Program-made: the position numbers and the translations under genes | Notes under the pieces: model-generated | Told to the model about the DNA's origin: nothing | What the model saw: only the letters and a program-made list of their open reading frames with translations | Databases searched by the model: none | From: Mycolicibacterium austroafricanum | GTDB lineage: Bacteria > Actinomycetota > Actinomycetes > Mycobacteriales > Mycobacteriaceae | NCBI RefSeq assembly: GCF_000612725.1 | Contig: NZ_HG964455.1 | Span: 208,950 to 272,949 of the forward strand | Length of the DNA: 64,000 bases | Direction: 5' to 3' | Part shown: one piece after another, positions 40,577-49,066 of the stretch | Layout of the letters: every line of letters starts with the position of its first letter | How positions within the stretch are numbered: the first letter of the stretch is position 1

Positions 40577-40682
40577 TCGATGCCGGGCGTCAGCTACGGG
40601 CCCTCCGCGAACGTGCTCTGGCGGTAGTGAGGAGCGCCTCGCGGCTACCGTCACTGCACACTCGCGATCAGCGCCGGCGCCA

Positions 40683-40856
40683 CTAGCGCCGGTCGAACAT
40701 CTCGCCGATGCGGTCGAAGAAGCCGTCGATGCGCTTCTCCAGTCGAGTGCCTTTGACCCACTTCTCCCACGCGTAGATCAGGGCGAACATCGCGGCAACG
40801 ATGCCGAAAACCAAAGCGGTGACCCAGATTACCTCGGCTATGACCGGGCTCAACAC
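40683..40856 (-). CDS. small single-span membrane protein
   Basis: 57 aa with one membrane segment (VIAEVIWVTALVFGIVAAMFALIYAW) followed by a charged tail (KRIDGFFDRIGEMFDRR). GAGGAG lies 2 nt before GTG 40856 and 5 nt before TTG 40853; the TTG has the better spacing. Placed 120 bp after nrdE on the same strand. Function unknown. Confidence 0.6.
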   Translation of the reverse strand: MLSPVIAEVIWVTALVFGIVAAMFALIYAWEKWVKGTRLEKRIDGFFDRIGEMFDRR

Positions 40857-40976
40857 AACTCCTCGATGCCGCGGCCGCACGGATCTGCCTGGACGCTCCG
40901 ATCGATGCGGTACCGGGTACGCGCGCTGCAACTACTCAAGGCCATTCGCCGAGATATGCCTGCCAGCGACCAGCCG

Positions 40977-43145
40977 TTACAACATGCAGCTGACGCAACC
41001 CTCCACCTCAGTGCCTTCGAGCGCCATCTGGCGAAGCCGGATGTAGTACAGCGTCTTGATGCCCTTGCGCCAGGCGTAGATCTGCGCCTTGTTCACCTCA
41101 CGGGTGGTGGCGGTGTCCTTGAAGAACAGCGTCAGGCTCAGCCCCTGGTCGACGTGTTGGGTGGCCGCGGCGTAGGTGTCGATGACCTTCTCGTAGCCGA
41201 TCTCGTACGCGTCCTGGTAGTACTCCAGGTTCTCGTTGGTCATGTAGGGCGCCGGGTAGTAGACCCGCCCGATCTTGCCTTCCTTGCGGATCTCCACCTT
41301 GCTGGCGATCGGGTGGATCGAACTGGTCGAGTGGTTGATGTAGGAGATCGAGCCGGTCGGCGGGACGGCCTGCAGGTTCTGGTTGTAGATGCCGTGCTGC
41401 TGCACCGACTCCTTGAGCTGCTTCCAGTCGTCCTGGTTCGGGATGCGGATACCGGCGTCGGTGAAGAGCTGGCGGACCTTGTCGGTCTTGGGCTCCCACA
41501 CCTGCTCGGTGTACTTGTCGAAGAACTCCCCCGATGCGTACTTCGACTTCTCGAAGCCCTTGAACGCCGTACCCCGTTCGATCGCAATGCGATTCGACGC
41601 ACGCAGGGCGTGGTAGAGCACTGTGTAGAAGTAGATGTTGGTGAAGTCCACACCCTCGTCGGAGCCGTAGAAGATCCGCTCGCGCGCCAGGTAGCCGTGC
41701 AGGTTCATCTGGCCGAGGCCGATCGCGTGCGAGTCGTTGTTGCCCTGCTCGATCGACGGCACCGAGGTGATGTGGGTCTGGTCGCTCACCGCGGTCAGCG
41801 CCCGGATCGCAACCTCGATGGTCTGCGCGAAGTCCGGCGAGTCCATCGCCTTGGCGATGTTCAGCGATCCGAGGTTGCAGGAGATGTCCTTGCCGATCTT
41901 CTTGTAGGACAAGTCGTCGTTGAACTCCGACGGCGTGGAGACCTGCAGGATCTCCGAGCACAGGTTCGAGTGGGTGATCTTGCCGTCGATGGGATTGGCC
42001 CGGTTCACCGTGTCCTCGTACATGATGTACGGGTAGCCCGACTCGAACTGCAGCTCGGCCAGCGTCTGGAAGAACTCGCGCGCCTTGATCTTCGTCTTGC
42101 GGATCCGGGCGTCGTCGACCATCTCGTAGTACTTCTCGGTGACCGAGATGTCGGCGAACGGAACGCCGTACACGCGCTCGACGTCATAGGGCGAGAACAG
42201 GTACATGTCCTCGTTCTTCTTGGCCAGCTCGAAGGTGATGTCGGGGATCACCACGCCCAGGCTCAGCGTCTTGATGCGGATCTTCTCGTCGGCGTTCTCA
42301 CGCTTGGTGTCGAGGAACCGGTAGATGTCGGGATGGTGCGCGTGCAGGTACACCGCTCCCGCGCCCTGGCGGGCGCCGAGCTGGTTGGCGTAGGAGAACG
42401 AATCCTCCAGCAGCTTCATGATCGGGATGACGCCCGAGCTCTGGTTCTCGATGTTCTTGATCGGTGCGCCGTGCTCGCGAATGTTGGTCAGCAGCAACGC
42501 CACTCCACCGCCGCGCTTGGACAGCTGCAGCGCCGAGTTGATCGAGCGGCCGATGGACTCCATGTTGTCCTCGATGCGCAGCAGGAAGCACGACACCGGC
42601 TCGCCGCGCTGCTTCTTGCCCGAGTTCAGGAACGTCGGCGTGGCCGGCTGGAACCGGCCGTCCATGATCTCGTCGACCAGCTTCTCGGCCAGCGTGGTGT
42701 CGCCCGAGGCCAAGGTCAGCGCGACCATCACCACACGGTCCTCGAAGCGCTCCAGATAGCGCTTCCCGTCGAAGGTCTTCAGCGTGTAGGACGTGTAGTA
42801 CTTGAACGCGCCGACGAACGTCGGGAAACGGAACTTCTTGGCGTACGCGCGGTCCAGCAACTCCTTGACGAAGTTGCGCGAGTACTGGTCGAGCACCTCG
42901 CGCTCGTAGTACTCCTTCTGAACCAGGTAGTCGAGCTTCTCGTCCTGGTTGTGGAAGAACACCGTGTTCTGGTTGACGTGCTGCAGGAAGTACTCCCGCG
43001 CCGCCTGCACGTCCTTCTCGAACTGAATCTTGCCGTCTGCGTCGTACAGATTCAGCATCGCGTTCAGCGCGTGGTAGTCCATCTCCCCCGGAAGCGCGTG
43101 CGCGCCGGTGGTTACAGGTTCTGCAGCTGTGACGGTTGGTGACAC
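40977..43145 (-). CDS. nrdE: ribonucleotide reductase class Ib large subunit
   Basis: 722 aa. Reduces ribonucleoside diphosphates using a thiyl radical passed from NrdF2. The active-site cysteines lie in VSCFLLRIEDNM and ISCNLGSLN, the catalytic loop in NQLGARQGAGAVYLHAHHPD, and the C-terminal CVSCML shuttles reducing power from NrdH. GTG start at 43145 chosen: GGAAGGA lies 6 nt upstream and the length fits M. tuberculosis NrdE (Rv3051c). Overlaps the end of nrdI by 34 bp. Confidence 0.96.
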   Translation of the reverse strand: MSPTVTAAEPVTTGAHALPGEMDYHALNAMLNLYDADGKIQFEKDVQAAREYFLQHVNQNTVFFHNQDEKLDYLVQKEYYEREVLDQYSRNFVKELLDRAYAKKFRFPTFVGAFKYYTSYTLKTFDGKRYLERFEDRVVMVALTLASGDTTLAEKLVDEIMDGRFQPATPTFLNSGKKQRGEPVSCFLLRIEDNMESIGRSINSALQLSKRGGGVALLLTNIREHGAPIKNIENQSSGVIPIMKLLEDSFSYANQLGARQGAGAVYLHAHHPDIYRFLDTKRENADEKIRIKTLSLGVVIPDITFELAKKNEDMYLFSPYDVERVYGVPFADISVTEKYYEMVDDARIRKTKIKAREFFQTLAELQFESGYPYIMYEDTVNRANPIDGKITHSNLCSEILQVSTPSEFNDDLSYKKIGKDISCNLGSLNIAKAMDSPDFAQTIEVAIRALTAVSDQTHITSVPSIEQGNNDSHAIGLGQMNLHGYLARERIFYGSDEGVDFTNIYFYTVLYHALRASNRIAIERGTAFKGFEKSKYASGEFFDKYTEQVWEPKTDKVRQLFTDAGIRIPNQDDWKQLKESVQQHGIYNQNLQAVPPTGSISYINHSTSSIHPIASKVEIRKEGKIGRVYYPAPYMTNENLEYYQDAYEIGYEKVIDTYAAATQHVDQGLSLTLFFKDTATTREVNKAQIYAWRKGIKTLYYIRLRQMALEGTEVEGCVSCML

Positions 43146-43570
43146 GTCTGGTCCTTCCGGGCGTCGGCCCAAAAATCGGTCAGGCCCTGACGGACGGCGA
43201 AGACGTCGTCCGTGGTGCCCATCAATTCGAAGCGGTACAGGAACGGGACGCCACACTTGCGGGAGACGATGACCCCCGCGTAGCCGAATTCGGCCCCGAA
43301 GTTGGTGTTGCCCGCGGCGATGACGCCGCGGATCAACGATCGGTTGTGTTCGTCGTTGAGGAAAGCGATCACCTGCTTGGGGACGTAGCCCCCGCGGTCG
43401 GGATCGGGACCATTGGCGTGCCCTCCGCCATAGGTGGGCAGTACCAGCACATAGGGCTCATCGACCTGGATGCGCCCGTGGATCGGAATCCGCGTGGCCG
43501 GCAACCCCAGCTTCTCGACGAAGCGGTGGGTGTTCTCCGACACGCTGGAGAAGTAGACGAGATTGCTCAT
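43112..43570 (-). CDS. nrdI: flavodoxin-like NrdI
   Basis: 152 aa. FMN-binding protein that supplies oxidant (superoxide) to assemble the manganese-tyrosyl radical in NrdF. MSNLVYFSSVSENTHRFVEKLGL is the phosphate loop; VLPTYGGGHA and AAGNTNFGAEFGYAG are further flavin contacts. Second gene of nrdHIE. Confidence 0.95.
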   Translation of the reverse strand: MSNLVYFSSVSENTHRFVEKLGLPATRIPIHGRIQVDEPYVLVLPTYGGGHANGPDPDRGGYVPKQVIAFLNDEHNRSLIRGVIAAGNTNFGAEFGYAGVIVSRKCGVPFLYRFELMGTTDDVFAVRQGLTDFWADARKDQTCHQPSQLQNL

Positions 43571-43640
43571 GGTGACCCCCCCCTACTCCTGGACTGTCCG
43601 ATACCCGCTACTCATCGACTGTGGCCGATGGCCACTGCGC

Positions 43641-43892
43641 TCACGCGGTGGCGGCGACGCCCGCCAGCGCCTTGATCCGGTCGGGACGGAAACCCGACCA
43701 GTGGTCGTTGCCCGCCACCACGACGGGAGCCTGGAGGTAGCCGAGCGCCATCACGTAGTCGCGGGCCTCGTTGTCGAGGCTGATGTCGACCACGTCGTAG
43801 GCGATGCCCTGCTTGTCGAGGGCCTTGTAGGTGGCGTTGCACTGAACGCAGGCCGGCTTGGTGTACACGGTGACGGATGCTGGCTGGGTCAT
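43641..43892 (-). CDS. nrdH: NrdH glutaredoxin-like electron donor
   Basis: 83 aa. Thioredoxin fold with the redox pair in TKPACVQCNATYKALDKQG (C15, C18) and GYLQAPVVVAG. It gives electrons to NrdE. ATG 43892 fits other mycobacterial NrdH; an in-frame upstream reading would cover the promoter. AGGAG lies 12-13 nt upstream. First gene of the operon. Confidence 0.95.
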   Translation of the reverse strand: MTQPASVTVYTKPACVQCNATYKALDKQGIAYDVVDISLDNEARDYVMALGYLQAPVVVAGNDHWSGFRPDRIKALAGVAATA

Positions 43893-44058
43893 CGGCGGTA
43901 CGGCTCCTATCGAGAAGACGGGGGTGGGCTGGCAACTGCTGCGTTCGTGCTTGTCGCTAAGTTTCAGCGGCCCGGCAGCCTTCAAAATTCCAGGCCGTCC
44001 GGGCGCTGTTCCGGCGGATCGGAAATCCGACACTCCTGGAACTTCTGGCTCCGGCCGG

Positions 44059-44074
44059 CCCCTACATCTTGGGG
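44059..44074. promoter_or_regulatory. NrdR box 2 upstream of nrdH
   Basis: CCCCTACATCTTGGGG; shares CTACATCTTG with the consensus core. It begins 33 bp from box 1. Confidence 0.5.
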
Positions 44075-44091
44075 GTCCGTCGGTGTTCGAA

Positions 44092-44107
44092 ACACTACAC
44101 CTAGTGT
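44092..44107. promoter_or_regulatory. NrdR box 1 upstream of nrdH
   Basis: ACACTACACCTAGTGT, with both ACAC and GTGT ends intact and the same CTACA core as the nrdF2 box. 200 bp before nrdH. Confidence 0.7.
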
Positions 44108-44111
44108 CCGA

Positions 44112-44142
44112 CATTCAGAAGAACTACCAGATGTTCTGAATG
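44112..44142. repeat. inverted repeat beside nrdH NrdR boxes
   Basis: CATTCAGAA and TTCTGAATG form a perfect 9-bp pair around 13 nt. A T-run (ACATTTTT) follows on the plus strand, but no plus-strand gene precedes it. It could be an operator for the nrd promoter. Confidence 0.4.
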
Positions 44143-44641
44143 ACATTTTTGAAATTCCCAGGTCGTAAGCACTTCGAGGCGTTTCGAACCGGCGTGTCGC
44201 ACATCACATCGGCGTGTCGCTCCCTTCGGCTGTGCGGAGGCCACAGGTGTACCAGGACCCACCGACAACGGACGGCAGGGCCGACCACCGTCACACCCCT
44301 TGCAGCAAACACGCGACCACCCCGGCGCCGGGGCAGCAAAGCCCATTCACCGGGGTGGAGGACAAGTCCTTCCAGTCCGCGTCGTCCGATTGCTCCGTCA
44401 CAGTGGCCGGCGGGCAACGGCCGAGCCCGTCGGAGCTACCTGCAAGGCGGGGTTCACCACTTCGGTCCCGCCCGTCACACACGTCCACGTCTCGCAGCGG
44501 TCCACTCGCACTTCTGCTGGAAACCGTGGATGTGTGCGACATCCGGGACCCGTGTTACCGGGAAGGCTCAGCCGGCGATCACACATCGCGTGTCGAATCG
44601 ACCGGGGATTCCCGAGGTCGCCCGACGTCGGCCGCCCATAG
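44143..44641. other. 500-bp non-coding stretch upstream of nrdHIE
   Basis: No convincing gene on either strand. It holds the candidate riboswitch (44355-44510) and, downstream of it on the minus strand, the self-complementary CCCCGGCGCCGGGG at about 44321-44334, which could act as a stem. Confidence 0.5.
44355..44510 (-). promoter_or_regulatory. candidate cobalamin riboswitch upstream of nrdHIE
   Basis: On the minus strand, the conserved cobalamin-riboswitch elements occur in order: GGGACCGAA (44461-44469), GGTGAAC (near 44453-44458), GCCACTGTGACGG (near 44396-44407) and a B12-box-like GGACTGGAAGGACTTGTCC (44360-44378). GTGGAC before and GTCC/CCAC after could close the outer stem. GC-rich stems fill the gaps. 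The match is imperfect, especially in the B12 box. It is about 470 nt upstream of nrdH with the NrdR boxes in between. B12 control of class I reductases is known in Streptomyces. Confidence 0.4.
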
Positions 44642-45193
44642 TCAGCCGATCTCGGCGGCCAACTTGCCGACGATGTCACGCAGACGGGCCACCACCTCGG
44701 CCTGCTCGCGGGGATGCTTGCCGTCCAGCGTCGTCGTCGGGATCGACAGCTCGAGATCTTCGACGACCCGGGGGCCGGCGATACCGAACGACTTGCGGGT
44801 CTCGTTGTGCGCCCACACGCCGCCGTACTGGCCCAACGCCGCACCGATCACCGCCACCGGCTTGCCCTTGAGCGCGCCGTTCCCCCAGGGCCGCGACAAC
44901 CAGTCGATCGCGTTCTTCAGCACACCGGGAATGGTGCCGTTGTACTCGGGCGTGATCACCAGTGCAGCGCCCGCACGGGCGGCGGCCTCACGCAGGGCGA
45001 CCACGGGTTCGGCGACGTCGTCGGTGTCGAGGTCCTCGTTGTAGAACGGCAACTCGCCCAACCGGTCGAACAACTCGAGGGCGACCCCGGCGGGCGCTGT
45101 CTCGACGGCCAGTTCGGCCAACTGACGGTTGATCGACGCCGCGCGCAGACTCCCCACCAGAACCAGCACCGTGTTGTTCTCATCCTGCGCCAT
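44642..45193 (-). CDS. NADPH-dependent FMN reductase
   Basis: 183 aa flavodoxin-fold oxidoreductase. VLVLVGSLRAASINRQLAELA is the FMN phosphate loop; LVITPEYNGTIPGVLKNAIDWLSRP is the family signature. It may reduce flavin or quinones. ATG 45193 chosen over 45199 because GAGAGG is 6 nt away. Divergent from the TetR/dinB2 unit, which may share control. Corresponds to Rv3054c. Confidence 0.9.
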   Translation of the reverse strand: MAQDENNTVLVLVGSLRAASINRQLAELAVETAPAGVALELFDRLGELPFYNEDLDTDDVAEPVVALREAAARAGAALVITPEYNGTIPGVLKNAIDWLSRPWGNGALKGKPVAVIGAALGQYGGVWAHNETRKSFGIAGPRVVEDLELSIPTTTLDGKHPREQAEVVARLRDIVGKLAAEIG

Positions 45194-45238
45194 CTTCATC
45201 CTCTCGATCGTCGTTTCGGATACTCCCACCGAACGAAC

Positions 45239-45252
45239 CGGACCACAGTCCG
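45239..45252. promoter_or_regulatory. inverted repeat, candidate TetR operator
   Basis: CGGAC-CACA-GTCCG, a perfect 5-4-5 inverted repeat between the FMN reductase and the tetR start (30 bp before it). Likely the binding site for the adjacent TetR protein. Confidence 0.5.
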
Positions 45253-45281
45253 TTGTATTCCGGCTGAGTTAAAGTTGCGAG

Positions 45282-45908
45282 GTGAGCGCGGCGCAGGACC
45301 GAAACGGGCTACCGGTACTGCCGGTGCTGGCGGAGGGCGATTCGACTCCGCCCGAACGCGGGGACGCCGCGCGCAACCGGGCACTGCTGCTCGACGCGGC
45401 CCGGCGACTGGTCGACGAACGCGGCGCCGAGGCCGTCACCACCGACGACATCGCCGCAGCGGCCGGGGTCGGCAAGGGCACGCTGTTCCGCCGGTTCGGC
45501 AGCCGCGCCGGGCTGATGATCGTCCTGCTCGACGAGGACGAGAAAGCCCTGCAGCAGGCCTTCCTTTTCGGGCCGCCGCCGCTGGGTCCCGAGGCGCCGC
45601 CGCTGCAGCGTCTGCTCGCCTACGGCAGGGAGCGGCTGAAGTTCGTCGACAGCCACCACGCCCTGCTCTCCGACGTGGGCCGCGATCTACAGATGCGATT
45701 CAACGCCCCGGCGACCCTGCACCAAAGCCACGTTCGGTTGCTCTTGGAGTCCGCGGGCACCACCGGCGATCTCGATGCCCAGGCGACCGCGCTGCTGGCG
45801 CTGCTCGACGCCGACTACGTGCACCACCAGCTGCACGACCGCGGGCGCACGCTCGCCGAACTCGGCGACGCCTGGGAGACGGTGGCACGCAAACTCTGCG
45901 GCTCATGA
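45282..45908 (+). CDS. TetR-family transcriptional regulator
   Basis: 208 aa. Helix-turn-helix at about 27-72 (LLDAARRLVDERGAEAVTTDDIAAAAGVGKGTLFRRFGSRAGL). GTG start. It matches Rv3055 and overlaps dinB2 by four bases (ATGA), so it is likely co-transcribed with the polymerase gene. Divergent from the FMN reductase. Confidence 0.9.
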   Translation: MSAAQDRNGLPVLPVLAEGDSTPPERGDAARNRALLLDAARRLVDERGAEAVTTDDIAAAAGVGKGTLFRRFGSRAGLMIVLLDEDEKALQQAFLFGPPPLGPEAPPLQRLLAYGRERLKFVDSHHALLSDVGRDLQMRFNAPATLHQSHVRLLLESAGTTGDLDAQATALLALLDADYVHHQLHDRGRTLAELGDAWETVARKLCGS

Positions 45909-46969
45909 CCACCCCCGGGACCGGACCCGGCAAAGAGTGGATCCTGCACGTCGACATGGATCAGTTCCTGGCGTCGGTCGAGCTGCAGAGGCATCCGGAG
46001 CTCGTCGGGCACCCGGTCATCGTGGGCGGCAGCGGCGATCCGACCCAACCGCGCAAGGTGGTCACGTGCGCGTCCTACGAAGCCAGGCAGTTCGGTGTGC
46101 ACGCCGGAATGCCGTTGCGTTCTGCGGCGCGACGCTGTCCCGACGCCACGTTCCTGCCCTCGGATCCCGAGGCCTACGACGCCGCCTCCGAACGGGTGAT
46201 GGGCCTGCTGCGCGACCTCGGCCACCCCGTCGAGGTGTGGGGCTGGGACGAGGCCTACGTCGGCGCCAGGGTGGCCGATCCGCTTGCGTTGGCCCACCGG
46301 ATCCAGCATGTCGTCGCCGCGGAGACGGGCCTGTCGTGTTCGGTAGGCATCAGCGACAACAAGCAGCGGGCCAAGGTGGCGACCGGCTTCGGCAAACCCG
46401 CTGGAGTGCATGCCCTCACCGACGACAACTGGATGCTCACGATGGGCGACCGTCCCGTCGACGCACTGTGGGGTGTGGGACCCAAGACCGCGAAAAAGCT
46501 TGCCGCCATGGGCATCACGACGGTCGCGGACCTGGCGGGCACGGATGCCGCCGTACTGACGACGGCCTTCGGCCCGACCACCGGGCTGTGGATCCTGCTG
46601 CTGGCCAAAGGCGGAGGCGACACCAAGGTCAGCGCCGAACCATGGGTGCCGCGGTCCCGGAGTCACGTCGTCACCTTCCCCCAAGACCTCACCGACCGCA
46701 GCGAGATGGCAAGGGCCGTAGCCGATCTCGCGCAATACACACTGGCCGAGGTGACCGAACAACAGCGTGTGGTCACCCGCGTCGTGGTCACCGTGCGCAC
46801 CAGCACCTTCTACACGCGAACCAAGATCCGCAAGCTCAGCTCACCGACCACCGACAGCGACCCCGTCGTCGGGACCGCCCTGGATCTGCTCGGCCAGTTC
46901 GACCTCGATCGCCCGGTCCGGCTGCTCGGGGTTCGCCTGGAGCTCGTCATGCCGGACTCCGAGCGCTGA
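45905..46969 (+). CDS. dinB2: Y-family DNA polymerase IV (DinB2/DinP)
   Basis: 354 aa translesion polymerase. Metal ligands D17 and D19 in LHVDMDQF and D115-E116 in WGWDEAYVG. A tyrosine/alanine-type steric gate region FLASVEL follows the first motif. Helix-hairpin-helix VDALWGVGPKTAKKLAAMGI and a C-terminal little-finger domain (KIRKLSSPTTD). No beta-clamp-binding peptide is evident at the C-terminus (VMPDSER). Corresponds to Rv3056 (dinP). Confidence 0.93.
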   Translation: MTTPGTGPGKEWILHVDMDQFLASVELQRHPELVGHPVIVGGSGDPTQPRKVVTCASYEARQFGVHAGMPLRSAARRCPDATFLPSDPEAYDAASERVMGLLRDLGHPVEVWGWDEAYVGARVADPLALAHRIQHVVAAETGLSCSVGISDNKQRAKVATGFGKPAGVHALTDDNWMLTMGDRPVDALWGVGPKTAKKLAAMGITTVADLAGTDAAVLTTAFGPTTGLWILLLAKGGGDTKVSAEPWVPRSRSHVVTFPQDLTDRSEMARAVADLAQYTLAEVTEQQRVVTRVVVTVRTSTFYTRTKIRKLSSPTTDSDPVVGTALDLLGQFDLDRPVRLLGVRLELVMPDSER

Positions 46970-47023
46970 CGACTTCCTCAGACGCGCTGCGCCTGTGCTC
47001 GGCGGCGCGCTACCGTGGCGGCC

Positions 47024-47740
47024 ATGGGGTCGACGGTGTCGGGGTTTGACGAGTGGATGAACGACGCCCTGGACCACGAAGCCGCGAAATCCGGAGAATC
47101 CGTCGAGCTGTACGTCAGCCGCGCGGTCGCCGGCCGGATGGCCCTCGAACGGGCCCGCCGCGGCGACCACGGCCTCGACGAACTGGTCGACCACATCCGC
47201 GAATTGGATCTGGAGATACCCGGGCGCTCCGCAGACCTGGCGAGCGGCTCCGTCATCTCCGATCCCGAGCGGCTTCAGGCGCTCTACGAGAGTGGGCTGC
47301 TCAACACCGAGCGGGCCGGCAGCCTCGACCGGGTCGTCGAGATGGTCGTGGCGGCCCTGGCCGTACCGTGCGCGGCCGTGACGTTGCTCGACAAGGACAC
47401 CCAGTACGTTTGCAGCGCGATCGGCCTCACCGGCGAACTGGCCGTCACCAGGAAAGGGCCCATCGAGGGCTCGCTCGGTCGGGAGATCCTCATCTCCGGC
47501 CAACCCCTGATCGTCGAGGACGCGCGCCGAGAACCCCTGTTGCAGGACCACTACGCGGTTCGCGACGGACTGGTGGTGGCCTACGCCGGCTTCCCGCTGA
47601 CGGACGCCGCCGGCCACACCATCGGAACGTTGAGCGCCTGGGACCTCAAGCCCAGGCGGTGGACCTCAGGCCACCTCCAACTGATGGAGGACTTCGTCGC
47701 GATGCTCCGCGCGCGGGTCTTCGGTATCCAGCCGGACTGA
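47024..47740 (+). CDS. GAF-domain protein with ribbon-helix-helix-like N-terminus
   Basis: 238 aa. The N-terminal 60 residues (FDEWMNDALDHEAAKSGESVELYVSRAVAGRMALERARRG) look like a ribbon-helix-helix or other short helical DNA-binding module. Residues about 95-230 form a GAF domain (AALAVPCAAVTLLDKDTQYVCS ... VAYAGFPLTDAAGHTIGTLSAWD). A small ligand-dependent regulator is plausible. ATG 47024 taken; a GTG at 47015 is the other option. Not in the M. tuberculosis order. Confidence 0.75.
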   Translation: MGSTVSGFDEWMNDALDHEAAKSGESVELYVSRAVAGRMALERARRGDHGLDELVDHIRELDLEIPGRSADLASGSVISDPERLQALYESGLLNTERAGSLDRVVEMVVAALAVPCAAVTLLDKDTQYVCSAIGLTGELAVTRKGPIEGSLGREILISGQPLIVEDARREPLLQDHYAVRDGLVVAYAGFPLTDAAGHTIGTLSAWDLKPRRWTSGHLQLMEDFVAMLRARVFGIQPD

Positions 47741-47895
47741 TCGGCTCACCCGTCGGCACGTCGAGAACTGGTCGATCTGGCTGGACGTGAAGCTCCTGAG
47801 GCTCACGGTGTTGGCCGTGTTGAAGCGCGCCGAGTGACCAGACCGTAGCGCGTCGCGTGAAACGACGTGTCGGGGCGGGGCAATACGCTCGGGGC

Positions 47896-49062
47896 ATGCT
47901 CGACACTGTCGCGATCCGCGGATACCGCTCGCTGCGCGAAATCGTGCTACCGCTGCGCCGGCTCACCGTCATCACCGGCGCCAACGGCACCGGCAAGTCG
48001 TCGCTGTACCGGGCACTGCGTCTGCTCGCCGACTGCGGCCGCGGTGAGGTGATCGCATCGTTCGCCCGTGAAGGCGGCGTGGAGTCCGCGATGTGGGCCG
48101 GCCCCGAGCACCTCGGTGGCGCACGGCGCACCGGTACCGCCCAGGGCGGGCCCCGCACCCGGCCGGTCTCGATCGAGCTGGGTTACGCCGCAGACGATTT
48201 CGGATACCTGATCGATCTCGGCCTACCCCAGGCACGGGAGACCGCGTTCGGACGCGACCCGGAGGTCAAACGGGAGCTGGTGTTCGCCGGACCCGTGGCC
48301 CGCCCGACCGCCACGCTGGTGCGCCGGGTGCGCGGTCTGGTCGAGGTGGCCGCCGACACCGGGCGCGGCTTCGATGCGCTGGCGAGCAACCTGCCCGCGC
48401 ACCGAAGTGTGCTTGCCGACTGGGCCGGCGCCGTGCCCGAACTCGTGATGGTGCGGGAACGCCTGCGGGACTGGCGGTTCTATGACGGATTCCGCGCCGA
48501 CAGCCATGCCCCCGCCCGGATGCCCCAGGTGGGCACCAGAACTCCGGTGCTGGCCGACGACGGCGCCGACCTGGCGGCCGCGGTGCAGACGATTCTCGAA
48601 ACGGGCACCGACGATTTCGGTCGCGCCGTGGCCGATGCGTTCGACGGGGCCACGGTGTCGGTGTCTGTCACCGACGGCCTTTTCGACCTGCACCTGCGTC
48701 AGCGAGGCATGCTCCGCCCGCTGCGCAGCGCTGAGATGTCCGATGGCACATTGCGTTTCCTGCTCTGGGCGGCAGCGCTGCTGAGCCCCCAACCGCCGTC
48801 ACTGATGGTGCTCAACGAGCCGGAGACCTCACTGCACCCCCACCTGGTGCGTCCGCTGGCGGAATTGATCGACGCCGCCGCGACACGCACCCAGGTCGTC
48901 GTGGTGACACACTCGGCGACACTGCGGACAAACCTGGGTGCCCAGCCGATCGGGTCGGACGGCGACGCCTGGGAGATCGAGCTCTACAAGGACTGGGGCG
49001 AGACCAAGATCGCCGAGCAGGGCCTGCTGACCACGCCACCGTGGGACTGGGGTAAGCGGTAA
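47896..49062 (+). CDS. AAA-family ATPase (OLD/RecF-like)
   Basis: 388 aa. Starts directly with the fold: VAIRGYRSLREIVLPLRRLTVITGANGTGKSSLYRALRLL (Walker A GANGTGKSS about 33-41). Then an ABC-like signature region LRSAEMSDGTLRFLLWAAALL, Walker B LMVLNEPETSLHPHLVRPL and VVVVTHSATLRTN. Such single-subunit ATPases are found in repair and phage-defence contexts; no nuclease (TOPRIM) domain is fused or adjacent, so no role is claimed. Convergent with the SDR gene (4 bp apart). Confidence 0.85.
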   Translation: MLDTVAIRGYRSLREIVLPLRRLTVITGANGTGKSSLYRALRLLADCGRGEVIASFAREGGVESAMWAGPEHLGGARRTGTAQGGPRTRPVSIELGYAADDFGYLIDLGLPQARETAFGRDPEVKRELVFAGPVARPTATLVRRVRGLVEVAADTGRGFDALASNLPAHRSVLADWAGAVPELVMVRERLRDWRFYDGFRADSHAPARMPQVGTRTPVLADDGADLAAAVQTILETGTDDFGRAVADAFDGATVSVSVTDGLFDLHLRQRGMLRPLRSAEMSDGTLRFLLWAAALLSPQPPSLMVLNEPETSLHPHLVRPLAELIDAAATRTQVVVVTHSATLRTNLGAQPIGSDGDAWEIELYKDWGETKIAEQGLLTTPPWDWGKR

Positions 49063-49066
49063 ACCC

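Noticed and set aside
40866..43142. 758-codon plus-strand open reading opposite nrdE
   Set aside because: Antisense of nrdE; long open antisense frames are expected at this GC content.
44540..44580. CCGGGAAGGC on the plus strand as another riboswitch element
   Set aside because: The other conserved elements are not present on that strand; kept only the minus-strand candidate.
47896..49062. Phage-defence role for the OLD/RecF-like ATPase
   Set aside because: No TOPRIM nuclease, helicase or other defence gene adjacent; the neighbour is a GAF protein.
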